In this document: one piece after another, positions 1 to 11,811 of the stretch | Position numbering within the stretch: position 1 is the stretch's first letter | Layout of the letters: each line of letters begins with the position of its first letter | Source: Cotesia glomerata | Taxonomy: Eukaryota; Arthropoda; Insecta; Hymenoptera; Braconidae | NCBI RefSeq assembly: GCF_020080835.1 | Contig: NC_058162.1 | Coordinates: 2,666,001 to 2,730,000 of the forward strand | Direction: 5' to 3' | Length of the DNA: 64,000 nucleotides | Translations under genes and position numbers: made by a program | The notes under the pieces: model-generated | Databases searched by the model: none | What the model was told of the DNA's origin: nothing | What the model saw: the letters and a program-made list of their open reading frames with translations, nothing else

Positions 1-2406
1 CAAAGGCCGGATAATTACTGGATCAGATACCGTGGCAGAGGAGATTGTGATAAAAATGGTGTCCGGATATCAGAAGTCGCTATTCTAAGGTACAACCAGT
101 CTCAAGAAGAAGAACCCAAGGGTTCTACTGATTACGAGGATGGTAATCGTCCGGGTGTGGTATGTATAATTTATATTATTAAGAAAATAAGAAAAATTTT
201 GTGGCCAGTGTATTTATATGATAAAATGGGTTTTTGTGGTTAAATTTGGTATCGTTGAAAAATTCTTGACTTTAATTTATGTCTTCAAGGTTTCATATCA
301 TTCTCACCAATAGTCATTTTATGATGATAAGTATTTAGGCTGCATTCAAAAATGTATCTCTAGATACATAATTAAGGAATGACCTTGTATCTTGGAAACT
401 ATTGACATTTTTCAAAATATAAGCTCATCCCGATGTTATATTCATCGAGACCTTTCATTTGAGTACCCACATCAATTTTATATATATATATATATATATG
501 TATGTATATATAAATAATATATCAAAAATGAAAGTGGGTACTCAGATGAAAGCTTTTGATGAGTGTAACATTGGGATGAGCTTATATCTTTAAAAATATC
601 AATAATTAAGAAATGACCTTGTATCTTGTGAAATATTGACATTTTTTAAGATATAAGCTCATCCCGATGTTACCCTCATCAAGAGCTTTCATTTGAGCAC
701 CCACATCAATTTTTCATATATTTTATATATTTTTATATATGTATGTATGAAAAATATATCAAAAATGCATGTGGGTACTCAAATGAAAGCTCTTGATAAG
801 TGTAACATTGGGATGAGCTTATATCTTTAAAAATATCAATAATTAAGAAATGACCTTGTATCTTGTGAAATATTGACATTTTTTAAGATATAAGCTCATC
901 CCGATGTTACCCTCATCGAGACCTTTCATTTAAGTACCTACATCAATTTTTCATATATTTATATTTATTTTATATATGTATATATCAAAAATATATCAAA
1001 AATGCATGTGGGTACTCAAATGAAAGGTCTTGATGAGTGTAACATCGGGACGAGCTTATATCTTTAAAAATGTCAATAATAAAGAAATGACCTTGTATCT
1101 TGTGAAATATTGACATTTTTAAAGATATAAGCTCATCCCGATGTTACCCTCATCAAGAGCTTTCATTTAAGTACCCACATTAATTTTTTATATATTTATA
1201 TATATTATATATATGTATAAATCAAAAATATATCAAAAATGCATGTGGGTACTCAAATGAAAGCTCTTGATGAGTGTAACATCGGGATGAGCTTATATCT
1301 TTAAAAACATTAATAGTTAAAAAAGTACAGTGCAATTTAACAAAAGTCACTATTTACTAAAATAAAATTGGATTTTAATTTCTTAAATATCTATTAAATT
1401 AATTTTCATACAATATTTAGTTTTATTGAGTTCACATAGTTTTATATTTAATATTGTATAATTATTGTAAAATTTTTTACATGCATCAAAGTATTATCAA
1501 TACTATAATGCATCATAGCATAATTAATTAATTAACTAACTATTTACATAACTAACCACTCAATCAATTAGTTAATTAATTATTTATTTTAAATTGCAGT
1601 TATTAAATCCCATGGCCATTCTAGCTCAAGATTACTCAAACAATTCATTAATTAAAGTTATTGATTTAAACAATACTAAAGATAAGTCCAAAGACATTTC
1701 AAGGACTCCGGATTATGTATTTTATTATAAATTTTCATTTAATACTTACAGTAAGTACTTTTTTTAATTACTATTTAAAAAACTTAATCTTTAAGTAGTT
1801 AATCACTTTAATATTGTATGAATTTATTTTACAGTGACCCATTATGCCCCAGGGCCATATCCGCAGATAAATGACATGAGCTTTGAATTTCCATCAGTAC
1901 CATTGCTAACGCAGTATGAAGATTTATCATCTTCGTCAATTTGCAATGAAGAAAATTATAAAAATAAAGAATGTTTTGAGGGATTTTGTAAGTGTCCGCT
2001 TATTTACAGCGTAACCAAAGACAGTTTAGTTGAGATGATCTTTGCGGACATTACTGATGACCGGGATCAAGATCACCCGGTTCATTTGCACGGGCATGAT
2101 TTCCATGTGGTTGCCATGGTGTCAATGGGAAAAAATGTTTCCTTTGAAAAAATAAAAAGGCTAAATGAGCAGGGACTTGTTGAAAAAAAATTCAGTCGCG
2201 CTCCTGTTAAGGACAACATCAGTGTCCCTGCTAAGGGATTTACTGTGATACGATTCATAGCTTCTAATCCTGGGTACTGGTTCTTACACTGTCACCTGGT
2301 GAACCACATGGAAATGGGAATGGGTTTTATCCTCAAAGTTGGAGAACATTCACAGATGACTAAGACTCCGAAAAATTTTCCTAGATGCGGCAATTATTAT
2401 CATTGA
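1..2406 (+). CDS. Multicopper oxidase (laccase-like), C-terminal part; 5' end outside window
   Basis: Three exons fit one reading frame: 1-159, 1600-1750 and 1835-2406 (TGA), with GT/AG junctions and matching phases (0, then 1). The predicted C-terminal segment is about 293 residues, the last plastocyanin-like domain of a copper oxidase. The copper ligands are visible: HPVHLHGHDFH in the last exon (type 1/3 histidines) and HCHLVNHMEMGM near the C-terminus, which holds the type-3 His-Cys-His, the type-1 Cys and His, and an axial Met ten residues after the Cys. All are intact, so an active one-electron oxidase acting on phenols or metals is expected, probably extracellular as in the family. Insect members serve in cuticle tanning, iron oxidation or salivary detoxification; which subfamily this is cannot be told from the fragment. 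The 1.4-kb intron 160-1599 has been enlarged by a Helitron. Confidence 0.9.
170..1377 (+). mobile_element. Helitron-like element, copy 1 (3' end truncated)
   Basis: It lies in an intron of the multicopper oxidase gene. The 5' terminus TTTATATTATTAAG follows an A and resembles the TCTATATTATTAAG terminus of intact copies at 22219-23370 and 45121-46280. It is followed by the family's ~200-bp 5' region and four imperfect palindromes (about 401-590, 630-840, 868-1070, 1107-1310). The 3' terminal hairpin and CTAG are missing. Confidence 0.75.
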
Positions 2407-2479
2407 AAAAAAAAAAAATTTATTGTTAATATTTTTAAGTTTTTACCAATGCAATAATTATTTATAATACTAAAGTTAA

Positions 2480-2885
2480 TGACATTTAAAATAGCCGACA
2501 TCTGAAAATTTTTATAATTATTTTTATTGAAAAAATTGTTACAATAAAATTAAAAGAAAAAATTTCACATGTAGAAAATTTTAAAAATTATATGTGCAAT
2601 TTTTTTAAAGTATTTTTTTACTTGATATTTAATTGTTGAAAAAAATAGAAAAATTTTTGAACGTCAGCTAACTTAAGATGAAAATTAAGTTAGCCGACAT
2701 CTAAAAATTTTTATAATTTTTTTTATTAAAAAAATTATTACAGAAATATAAAAAAAAAAATTCATTTTTAAAAAACTTTAAAAACTATGAGTCCAATTTT
2801 TTGAAAATGTTATTTAGTTTTAATTTAATAATTAAAAAAAAAAACTCAAAAAATTAACAATGTCGGCTAACTTTATGACACTGGA
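2480..2885. repeat. AT-rich inverted-repeat units bounded by GTTAGCCGACAT
   Basis: This stretch, just downstream of the multicopper oxidase stop codon, holds units flanked by AAGTTAGCCGACAT on one side and ATGTCGGCTAACTT on the other (for example about 2685-2876, ~190 bp). The interior is very AT-rich with a recurring segment AACTATAAGTGCAATTTTT. The same arrangement recurs at 3940-4115, 6462-6840, near 42300 and at 55705-56040, so this looks like a small foldback/MITE family. I see no gene in it. Confidence 0.6.
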
Positions 2886-3002
2886 GTTAGAAGACGTGTA
2901 AAAATTTTTTATTTGTTTTTTATTAATTAAATTACAACTAAAAAGATATTTATAAAAAATTGCACTTATAGTTTTTCAAGTTTTTTTTACATGTGTCAAT
3001 TT

Positions 3003-3153
3003 TTAACTTCCCGCTAAGAAAATCTCAGATTTTCAAAAATCAGGAAGTTATTGGTTTTACCCCGTGTTACAAAAATCGAGTTTTCATCAGATCTCGACGT
3101 TTGAGGGTCACAGGAAGCTTCCCTGACTATCCCCGTGAGGGTGTCACTATGTC

Positions 3154-3192
<39 letters not shown>

Positions 3193-3826
3193 AAGTATGT
3201 AAACCTCTCATAACTATTGAATGGCTCCACCGATTCGATCGCGGTTGGCGCCATTCGAAAGGGCTTGTCCAAACTTAGATTTTGGATACAATTTGGATCG
3301 ATTCGGACCGATAGATTTCGAAAAATCTAAAAAAAAATTTTTTTCAAAAGTGGTTTTTTTGGAATAACTTTCGAACGGCTTTATCGATCAACTCCAAAAA
3401 CTAATCAGCTCTTAACCTTGAAAAACCACATTGATCGCCGCTAATCCGGTTAAAATCGGTTCATTCGTTCGAGAGATATCGTGCAGGAAAGAAAACCCAA
3501 AAAAGTGTTTTTTCGGAATTACTCCAAAATTTCTAGTTTGATCAATATAAACTTAAAAATTTTTTTAAGGCTTAAAAAACTACGTCGAATGCCGCCAACC
3601 GCGTGAAAATCGGTCCATTCATTCAAAAGTTATTGCGGTTTGAAAACTCAAAAAATAGTGTTTTATCAACCTTCTATCAAACTTTTGAGCTTGAAAAGCT
3701 CAAAAGCATAGAAAAGTTATCTTTTTGAGCTCGAAGAGCTCAAAAACGTCGTAAATACAATTTTAAGCGCCCAGGTATGGATTTAGCAGGAAGTTGCAGG
3801 GATGGCCTTCAGGGTCAACCGTTTTC
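3003..3826 (+). repeat. Dispersed repeat starting AACTTCCCGCTAAG, with (GT)n
   Basis: The segment begins AACTTCCCGCTAAGAAAATC and ends near GGAAGTTGCAGGGATGG. It is distinctly less AT-rich than its surroundings and contains a GT microsatellite at about 3155-3190. It has two internal related blocks (AACTTTCGAACGGCTTTATC near 3367 and a similar frame near 3600). The first ~45 bases recur at 14447-14505 inside an ABC-transporter intron, so it is a dispersed repeat. The short ORFs it contains show no recognisable protein domain. Its class is unknown. Confidence 0.55.
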
Positions 3827-3939
3827 CTAATTTTTTTTTAAATTATTTAATTGAAATTTTTTCAATAAAAAATTTCTAAAAATTTTGAAATCTCGGTTAA
3901 CTTCATTTTCATGCTAACTTTAGTATCATCTTAATGTTA

Positions 3940-4115
3940 GCCGACATTTTTAGTTTTTTGATTTTTTTTCAATAATTAAATTAGAACAAAAAGACATTTT
4001 TTAAAAATTGCACTAAAAGTTTTTCAAGTTTTTTACAAATTAAATTTTAAAAAAATTTTTTTGTAATAATTTTTTCAATGAAAAAAAAATTATTAAAACT
4101 TTCAGATGTCGGCTT
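3940..4115. repeat. GTTAGCCGACAT inverted-repeat unit
   Basis: This unit starts TGTTAGCCGACATTTTTAG near 3946 and closes with AGATGTCGGCTTCG near 4107. It belongs to the family at 2480-2885, with the same AT-rich interior including GCACTAAAAGTTTTTCAAG. Confidence 0.5.
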
Positions 4116-4129
4116 CGCGAAAAGAACAA

Positions 4130-4740
4130 GATGACACTGAATATCATCCCAGATTATACTCAGTGATATCAGTAGTAAAAAAAAAAATTTAAATAGTAGC
4201 TAGTATAATCCAGATTATACTGAGTGATATCTGGATTATACTCATTATAATCTCCGATATCACCCAGTAATATCTCTGATTATACCGCGTAAAATTACAC
4301 TAGATATAATCCGAGATATAAAATAAAAGTTAGCTGTCACTTGATCATTTTTCAATTTTACTTAACAATTAAATTATTTCTAAAAAATTATTTTTAAAAA
4401 ATTGCATTTTTAATTTTTTGAAATTTCTACATGTCAATTTTTTTAATTTTTTTGCCGTAATTTATTTGTTAACAACAGTTCTAAAAATGATTAAATATCT
4501 GCTAAATTAATTTTCATATCCGAGATAGTATCCAGTGTAATTTGGATTATACTCCGTATAATCTTAGATTATACTCCGTATAATCTTAGATTATACTCAG
4601 TGATATCTCCACCATTTTTTTTCTAGCGCCTGCGCACAGTATTATCATATAAAATATTTAAATGTTGTTTTTAAAACTATCTAAATTTTTTTTTCACCAC
4701 AGATATCACTGAGTATAATCTGAGATGATAACTAGTGTAA
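4130..4740. repeat. Degenerate repeat of ~20-bp motif GATTATACTCAGTGATATC
   Basis: At least a dozen variants of GATTATACTCAGTGATATC and its reverse complement are scattered through about 600 bp, many adjacent and themselves palindromic (for example GATTATACTCCGTATAATC, seen twice near 4550-4595). This gives a dense cluster of short dyads. No coding potential was seen. Confidence 0.5.
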
Positions 4741-4869
4741 TCTTATAACTTAATTTTAATTAATTATTTATTAATTATTAGACTTAAAATATTATAAATT
4801 AAGAAAATCAGTATTTTAGATTGTTAAATAAAATGATCTTTTTAATTTATTAAAATATTTATTTTATTT

Positions 4870-5070
4870 TGACGGCTTTATAAGGACTGAATAAAAGGAA
4901 CAAACCTGATTGGTCAATTCTAAATGTGTGTTAGTAAAGGTCTGGGTTTTGTGTCTGTGGGTGTGGTTGTCTTTCCGTTGCTGTAAATCACTGGATTCTT
5001 GGATTCTGATGATGTCAATGGATTAATTATAAATTATTTTGTAATTTAGTTAACAATTGAGGTAAAAGTG
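4870..5070 (+). promoter_or_regulatory. Possible promoter / 5' untranslated exon of PINCH
   Basis: This is a local island of less AT-rich sequence in an otherwise very AT-rich 3.6-kb intergenic stretch, about 1 kb upstream of the PINCH start codon. It contains an inverted CCAAT box (CTGATTGGTCA, near 4908) and a TATAAGGA-like element near 4872. A GTAAAAGTG splice-donor-like sequence follows near 5062. This is inference from composition and motifs only. Confidence 0.3.
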
Positions 5071-6066
5071 ACGTTATAGTGTTTTATAATTAAATATTTA
5101 TCTGTAAAATTAATTAAAAAAAAATTTTTTTAGTTGATAAATTTTTAAGAGATTAAAAAATTCATAATATAACCATAAATAAAATCGTGGGCAGTAAAAA
5201 GGGTGTAGTGGGACTGGTATATATATAATTTTAAAATAGATGTTCCATTTTCTTGTTGATCTTGCAAGCAACACGTCACTTTAGTGTTTTTTAATTTATT
5301 TAAAGAATAATAAATAAAAGTAAATTCATTTTTACACATTTAATTATTTTATGACACTTGAGTTGTCATAAAATAATTTTTTTATTTTATTTAACAAATA
5401 AATTATTTTAAAAAAATTTTCACATGTCAATTTTTTTTTGCAATAATTTATTTGTTAAAAATAATTAAATATTTGCTAAATAAATTTTAATATTATTTTT
5501 TACAAATATTATCTAGAGTTGCTTTTTAATAAATTATTTGTAAAAAATTGCATTTAAAATTTTTAAATGTCAATTTTTTTCTGTCATAATTTATTTGTTA
5601 AAAATAATTAAATTTTTGCTAAATAAATTTTCACAATTATCTACAGAGGTGTTTTTTTTTAATAAATACACATTTAACCTCTAAATAATGCCAGGGTAAG
5701 CAAGAAATATTTTTTATTCTATTTATAGAAGTGACATCATCTAATCAATTGATTTATGATTCAATTGTAAACAATTAATATTTTTAAAATATGTGATGAT
5801 AAAGTGGAATTAAAAATTTAAAAAATTTTCATTCTTAAAATTATTTTTAATTATATTTGATTAAATACAGTGATAATAAGAATTATAAATTATCAAGAGA
5901 TTTAGTTATTAAATATTATTGCACGCGTCTGGTTGTTTTTTATCTTATCGAGATTTAGAGAAAAAAAATAATAAAGATAACATATCAATTTTTTTTCTGA
6001 AAACTTCTAAGCTATTCTCAATTAACTGTGTAATTGTTTAACTAATTATTTATTAATTGTTTTAAT

Positions 6067-8090
6067 ATGGCTGATCTGTCACCTAAATCTTTGCCTTTAG
6101 GCCCATTGGACGGTAGTGATTTGTACCTCCGTCGAATGAACTCAAAAGATAGTTTATTGATGCCTAAAAATAATTATAGTAATTATTATTCGGGTGAAAG
6201 AAATTTTTTTAATGCTCCAAAAAGTTCGGGGTATTTTTTTTTAAATATAATTTTATTTTTTTAATTTTTATTTTATTTATTTATTTATTATATTTTATTT
6301 TATTTATTTAATTTACAGAGTTACAGGGATGTCTTTGGATAATATGTTTTGTTCCCGGTGTCGGGAAGGCTTTGAACCTCATGAAAAAATTGTCAATTCG
6401 CATGGTGAATTATGGCACACACAGTGTTTTGTGTAAGTATTTATGAAAATAAAGATGAAAATTAAGTTAGCCGACATCTAAATTTTTTAGAATTTTTTTT
6501 ATTAACAAAATTATTACAAATAAATTTAAAAAAAAAAATTCAATTTTAAAAAACTTTAAAAACTATAAGTGCAATTTTTTAAAATTATTATTTAATCCTA
6601 ATTTAATAATTATAAAATAACTCCTAAAATTAACAATGTCGGCTAACTTTATTATTATAAATAAAGTTAGCTGACATCTAAAAATTTTCATGATTTTTTT
6701 TATTAAAGAATTATTACAAAAAAATAAAAAAAAATTTTTTTCATCTGTTAAAAACTTCAAAAACTATAAGTGAAATTTTTTAGTTATAATTTAATAAATT
6801 AAGCAAAATAAAAAAATCAAAAATTTCGGCTAATTTTATTATTATTAAGTATTAAATAAATAATATAAATAATTAACATGAAAATTAAATATGATACTCA
6901 AATTAGCTGCCGTTCAACAATTTTTAATTTTTATAATTAATTAAATAACAAGTAAAAAAATTGGACGTATGATTTTTTAGAAAATTTCTTTATGCAAAAT
7001 TTTTTCTTTTAATTTTTTTTTCATTAATTAAATCATCGAATATTTGATAATTTTTAGGATTTTTCTTATTAAAAAAAATTCCACATGCAGAAGATTTGAA
7101 AAACTATAAGTGTAATTTTTCAAAAATATGTTTTTTTTTTTTTTATAATGGATTTACAATAAAAATAAAAAAAAATTGTTACCTGTCTGCGGATTTAAAT
7201 AAAATTTGTATCTTGAATTTTTATAATAATTATTTATATTCATTCTAATTTTTTCAGATGCGCTCAATGCTTCAGACCATTTCCAGAAGGAATTTTCTAC
7301 GAATTTGAAGGTAGAAAATATTGTGAGCATGATTTTCACGTGTTGTTTGCTCCATGTTGCGGAAAATGCGGTATTGATATTTTCAACAATCATCAATAAA
7401 TTGTTCTATAAATTACCGAGTACTAATAAATAATTATTTAGGTGAATTTGTAATTGGTCGGGTAATAAAAGCGATGAATGCCAACTGGCATCCAGGATGC
7501 TTCCGCTGTGAAGAGTGCAGCGGTGAACTAGCTGATGCTGGGTTCATAAAGTGTCAAGGAAGAGCTTTGTGCCACGCTTGCAATGCACGAGTTAAAGCTG
7601 GCGCACTTGGAAAGCATATTTGCCACCAATGCCAGTGAGTTATTCTTTGCAAAAAAAAGTCAAACTTTCTTTAAGTTAATTTAATAATTTACTAATAGCA
7701 ACCTTGCAGTCACTATGTGACTGCCGCGACACTTAAATATTGACGTTTTTAAAGATATAAACTCATCCCGATGTTATACTTATCAAGAGCTTTCATTTGA
7801 GTACCCACATGCATTTTTGATATATTTTTCATATATACATATATATAATATATATAAATATATGAAAAATTGATGTGGGTACTCACATGAAAGGTCTCGA
7901 TGAGTGTAATGTCGGGATGAGCTTATTTCTTAAAAAATATCAATAGCTCACAAGATACAAGATCGTTTCATATGTTAAATTTCACTGTACTTTCTTAAAT
8001 AATAATTTTTTTAAAGATATAAGCTCATCCCGATGTTACACTCATCAAGAGCTTTCATTTGAGTACCCACATGCATTTTTAATATATATT

Positions 8091-8161
<71 letters not shown>

Positions 8162-9430
8162 ATATATAAAATATATGAAAAATTGATGTGGGTACTCAAA
8201 TGAAAGGTCTTGATGAGTGTAATGTCAGGATGAACTTATATCTTAAAAAATATCAATAGCTCACAAGATACAAGATCGTTTCATATGTTAAATTGCACTG
8301 TACTTTCTTAAATAATAATGTTTTTAAAGATCTAAGCTCATCCTGATGATACACTCATCAAGAGCTTTCATTTGAGTACCCACATGCATTTTTATATATT
8401 TTTCATATATACATATATATAATATATATAAATATATGAAAAATTGATGTGGGTACTCAAATGAAAGGTCTCGATGAGTGTAATGTCAGGATGAGCTTAT
8501 ATCATCAAAAATATCAATAGTTCACAAGATACAAGGTCATTTTTTAATTATGTATCTAGAGATAGTGCATTTTCCAATGCAGCCTAAATACTAATCATAA
8601 TAAATTGACTATCCTGGACAGAAAATTTTTCTTATTCTCTTAATAATATAGATTAATTAAATTATAGTGGAGTAATTGACGACAAGCCATTGAGATTCCG
8701 TGGGGAAGTTTATCATCCGTATCACTTCAGTTGTACAGCTTGTGGAGTAGAATTGAATTCTGATGCTCGAGAAGTAAGATCAAGACCTGGTTATGCTGCC
8801 AATGAAATGGTAATTAATTATAATTTTTTATAATAATTATTTTAAATTTATTCATTTAAGTCAATTTTTTTATTCAATTATTTTAGAATGAATTATACTG
8901 CTTAAGATGCCATGACAAAATGGGAATCCCAATCTGTGGAGCCTGCCGGCGACCTATCGAAGAGCGCGTAGTTACCGCTTTGGGTAAACATTGGCACGTG
9001 GAGCATTTTGTTTGTGCTAAATGCGAAAAACCTTTCTTAGGTCACCGTCATTATGAAAAGAAAGGTCTAGCGTATTGCGAGACTCACTACCATCAATTAT
9101 TCGGCAATCTCTGCTTCGTCTGCAATCAAGTAATCGCCGGTGATGGTAAGAAGTTATTTTTAACTTCTAGTTGCAGTAAACAACAAACAAACCTATTAAT
9201 TAAATTAAAAAAAAATTTTTTTTACAGTGTTTACTGCTTTGAACAAAGCCTGGTGCGTTCATCACTTTGCTTGCGCATTCTGCGACCAAAAGATGAATCA
9301 GAAGACTAAATTCTTCGAATTTGACCTACGTCCGGCCTGCAAAAAATGCTACGATAAATTTCCTCAAGAATTAAAGAAACGAATGCGGCGCATGTATGAT
9401 CTTAATCCTAAAAGAATACCTGCCTCATAA
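6067..9430 (+). CDS. stck: PINCH / LIMS adaptor protein with five LIM domains
   Basis: Seven coding exons join in frame: 6067-6230, 6319-6432, 7258-7370, 7442-7634, 8668-8809, 8887-9145 and 9228-9430 (TAA), about 395 aa. After a ~55-residue N-terminal extension come five consecutive LIM zinc-finger pairs. LIM1 starts MFCSRCREGF and LIM2 starts CCGKCGEFVIGRV. LIM3 starts CHQCHGVIDDKPLRF, LIM4 starts CGACRRPIEERVV and LIM5 starts CFVCNQVIAGDGV. The zinc-ligand Cys/His residues are present throughout. In the family PINCH binds integrin-linked kinase through LIM1 and forms the ILK-PINCH-parvin complex at integrin adhesions; the fly orthologue is steamer duck. The protein ends KKRMRRMYDLNPKRIPAS, a basic tail typical of PINCH. 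The first ATG is preceded by in-frame noncoding sequence; an upstream untranslated exon is likely. A Helitron sits in the intron 7635-8667, ending only 15 bp before the next exon. Confidence 0.95.
6462..6840. repeat. Two GTTAGCCGACAT inverted-repeat units in a PINCH intron
   Basis: One unit runs from AAGTTAGCCGACATC (6464) to ATGTCGGCTAACTTT (~6652). A second runs from AAGTTAGCTGACATC (6662) to a decayed TTCGGCTAATT (~6830). They are the same family as 2480-2885 and lie back to back in the intron 6433-7257. Confidence 0.55.
7696..8652 (-). mobile_element. Helitron-like element, copy 2, in a PINCH intron
   Basis: Read on the minus strand it starts TCTATATTATTAAGAGAAT after an A (plus-strand end at 8652). 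It finishes with the hairpin GCAGTCACATAGTGACTGC and a decayed CTAG near 7696. It carries three palindrome units (about 7737-7940, 8012-8250, 8322-8520); the middle one is expanded by a (TA)n run at 8096-8155. It is almost complete. Confidence 0.8.
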
Positions 9431-9660
9431 GATGATCAATCAGCTGAACATTTTTTTAAATCTCACTGAATAGATCTTGCCTTAAAAATTTTTAATTACC
9501 CACATTAATTAACCAAAGTATATTTTATTATTAATATTGAATCTCCTTGATAAAAATATTTTATTATGTCGTATTAACCGTTTAAAGTGCTTTTTTGCCT
9601 TTAATTTTTATTAATCCATATTTTGTAATAAATAAATATTGTAATACTATAATCTTTGTA
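9431..9660 (+). terminator. PINCH 3' UTR with polyadenylation signal
   Basis: AATAAATAAATATTG lies at about 9628-9642, roughly 200 bp after the stop codon, in AT-rich sequence. This is a canonical AATAAA hexamer in a plausible place. The following 9660-9955 contains nothing recognisable. Confidence 0.5.
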
Positions 9661-9960
9661 ATTATTTGTAGATAGATAGGTAGATAAAAAATTATTTATG
9701 TTAATTAATAGTAGTAACATTAAACCATAGGATTAATGGTAATTACATTAAATGCAAGAGGAAGTTATAACAAGCTTGTTTGAAATTTTCGAAGGTGTCA
9801 ATTACTGTAATATCAGCCGGTAATGAATTCTAAATTTTTATGCCATGAATCAGGAAATAGTTTTCATTAATAGTAGAATTACTTCTTGGTAAACGAAGTA
9901 GTCATGCCTCTCCTTAATGCAATCGGTAGAAATTCTAATTTTAATCTAAATAATTGATCA

Positions 9961-11335
9961 CTAGCAACCTTGCAGTCACCATGTGACTGCCGTGACTTGT
10001 GAACTATGAATAAATAAAATTTTGGTTTATTAAATAATGACTTTTGTTAAATTGCGCTGTACTTTTTTAAATATTGACATTTTTAAAGATATAAGCTCAT
10101 CCCGATTTTACACTCATCAAGAGCTTTCATTTGAGTACCTACATGCATTTTTGATATATTTTTTATATATACATATATATATAATATATATAAAATATAT
10201 GAAAAATTGATGTGAGTACTCAAATGAAAGGTCTTGATGAGTGTAACATCAAGATGAGTTTATATCTTTAAAAATGTCAATAGTTTACAAGATACAAGGT
10301 CTTTTCTTAATTATGTTATAATTGCAATGTACTTTTTTAACTATTGACATTTTTAAAGACATAAGCTCATACCGATGTTACACTCATCGAGACCTTTCAT
10401 TTGAGTACCCATATCAATTTTTCATATATTTTATATATATTATATATATAATATATATGTATATATGAAAAATATATCATAAATGCATGTGGGTACTCAA
10501 ATGAAAGTTCTTGATAAGCGTAACAACAGGATGAGCTTATATCTTCAAAAATATCAATAGTTCCCAAGATACACGGTCGTTTCTTAATTATGTTAAACTG
10601 CACTGTACTTTCTTAACCATTGACGTTTTTAAAGATATAAGCTCATCCTGATGTTACACTCATCAAGAGCTTTCATTTGAATACCCACATGCATTTTTAT
10701 ATATTTTTCATATATACATATATATAATATATATAAATATATGAAAAATTGATGTAGGTACTCAAATGAAAGGTCTCGATGAGTGTAACATCGGAATGAG
10801 TTAATATCTTCAAAAATGTCAATATTTCACAAGATAAAAGGTCGCTTCTTAATTATTGATATTTTTAAAGATATAAGTTCATCCTGATGTTACACTCATC
10901 AAGAGTTTTCATTTGAGTACCTACATGCATTTTGATATATTTTTCATATATTTATATATATAAATATATAAAATATATGAAAAATTGATGTGGGTATTCA
11001 AATGAAAGGTCTCGATGATTGTAACATCGGGATGAGCTTATATCTTTAAAATCGTCAATATTTCACAAGATACAAGGTCGTTTCTTGATTATTGATATTT
11101 TTAAAAATATAAGCTTATCCCGATATTACACTCATCAAGAGCTTTAATTTGAGTACCCACATGCTTTTTGATATATTTTTCATATATTCATATATATATA
11201 AATATATAAATATATAAAATATATGAAAAATTGATGTGGGTACTCAAATGAAAGGTCTCGATGAATGTAACATCGGGATGAGCTTATATCTTGAAAAATG
11301 TCAATATTTCACAAGATACAAGGTAATTTCTTGTA
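9961..11335 (-). mobile_element. Helitron-like element, copy 3 (5' end truncated)
   Basis: CTAG at 9961-9964 (reverse-complemented 3' terminus) adjoins the hairpin GCAGTCACCATGTGACTGC on the plus strand, just after an A. Five palindrome units follow (about 10072-10280, 10345-10560, 10618-10820, 10855-11055, 11092-11305). The TC end is absent. It lies between PINCH and the ABC-transporter gene. Confidence 0.8.
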
Positions 11336-11811
11336 TAACTACAAAAATATATCCGTAGTTAAATTTAATAAGCTTTATTATAATAAGTTTTAATTTATTG
11401 GCGTTGTCGATAAAGATATGTAAGAAATGCGGGTCATTTTACGCGATAACAGTCTTTTAAATCGTCATATCTTCATTTTAATCTATCAAAAGACACGTAG
11501 AGAGTAAGAGTAAGAGTAAGAGTAAGAGTAGTCATTAGTCATTACTGACTTTGCCTTGAAAGCTCTTATTTTATTTCTTCTAATTTATTGAAATTAAAAT
11601 CATAGTTAGTGACTAAGGATGTGATCGTTTAGAGTGACAGTATGTACATTTCGACATTGAATTTTTTTATCTGATAAACATAGATAGACAGTCAGGAGTG
11701 GCTTGATATGATAAGCGATCGAGTGTCCCTATACCAAACTTTTAGTTGCTTAAATAATATAAATCATATTTTAATGTTTAAAATAATAAATCTGGATTGA
11801 TTAATTGAGGA

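Noticed and set aside
165..1377. CRISPR-like impression from regularly spaced repeats
   Set aside because: The repeats are ~85-bp palindrome arms in an animal intron with Helitron ends, not 25-40-bp direct repeats with unique spacers.
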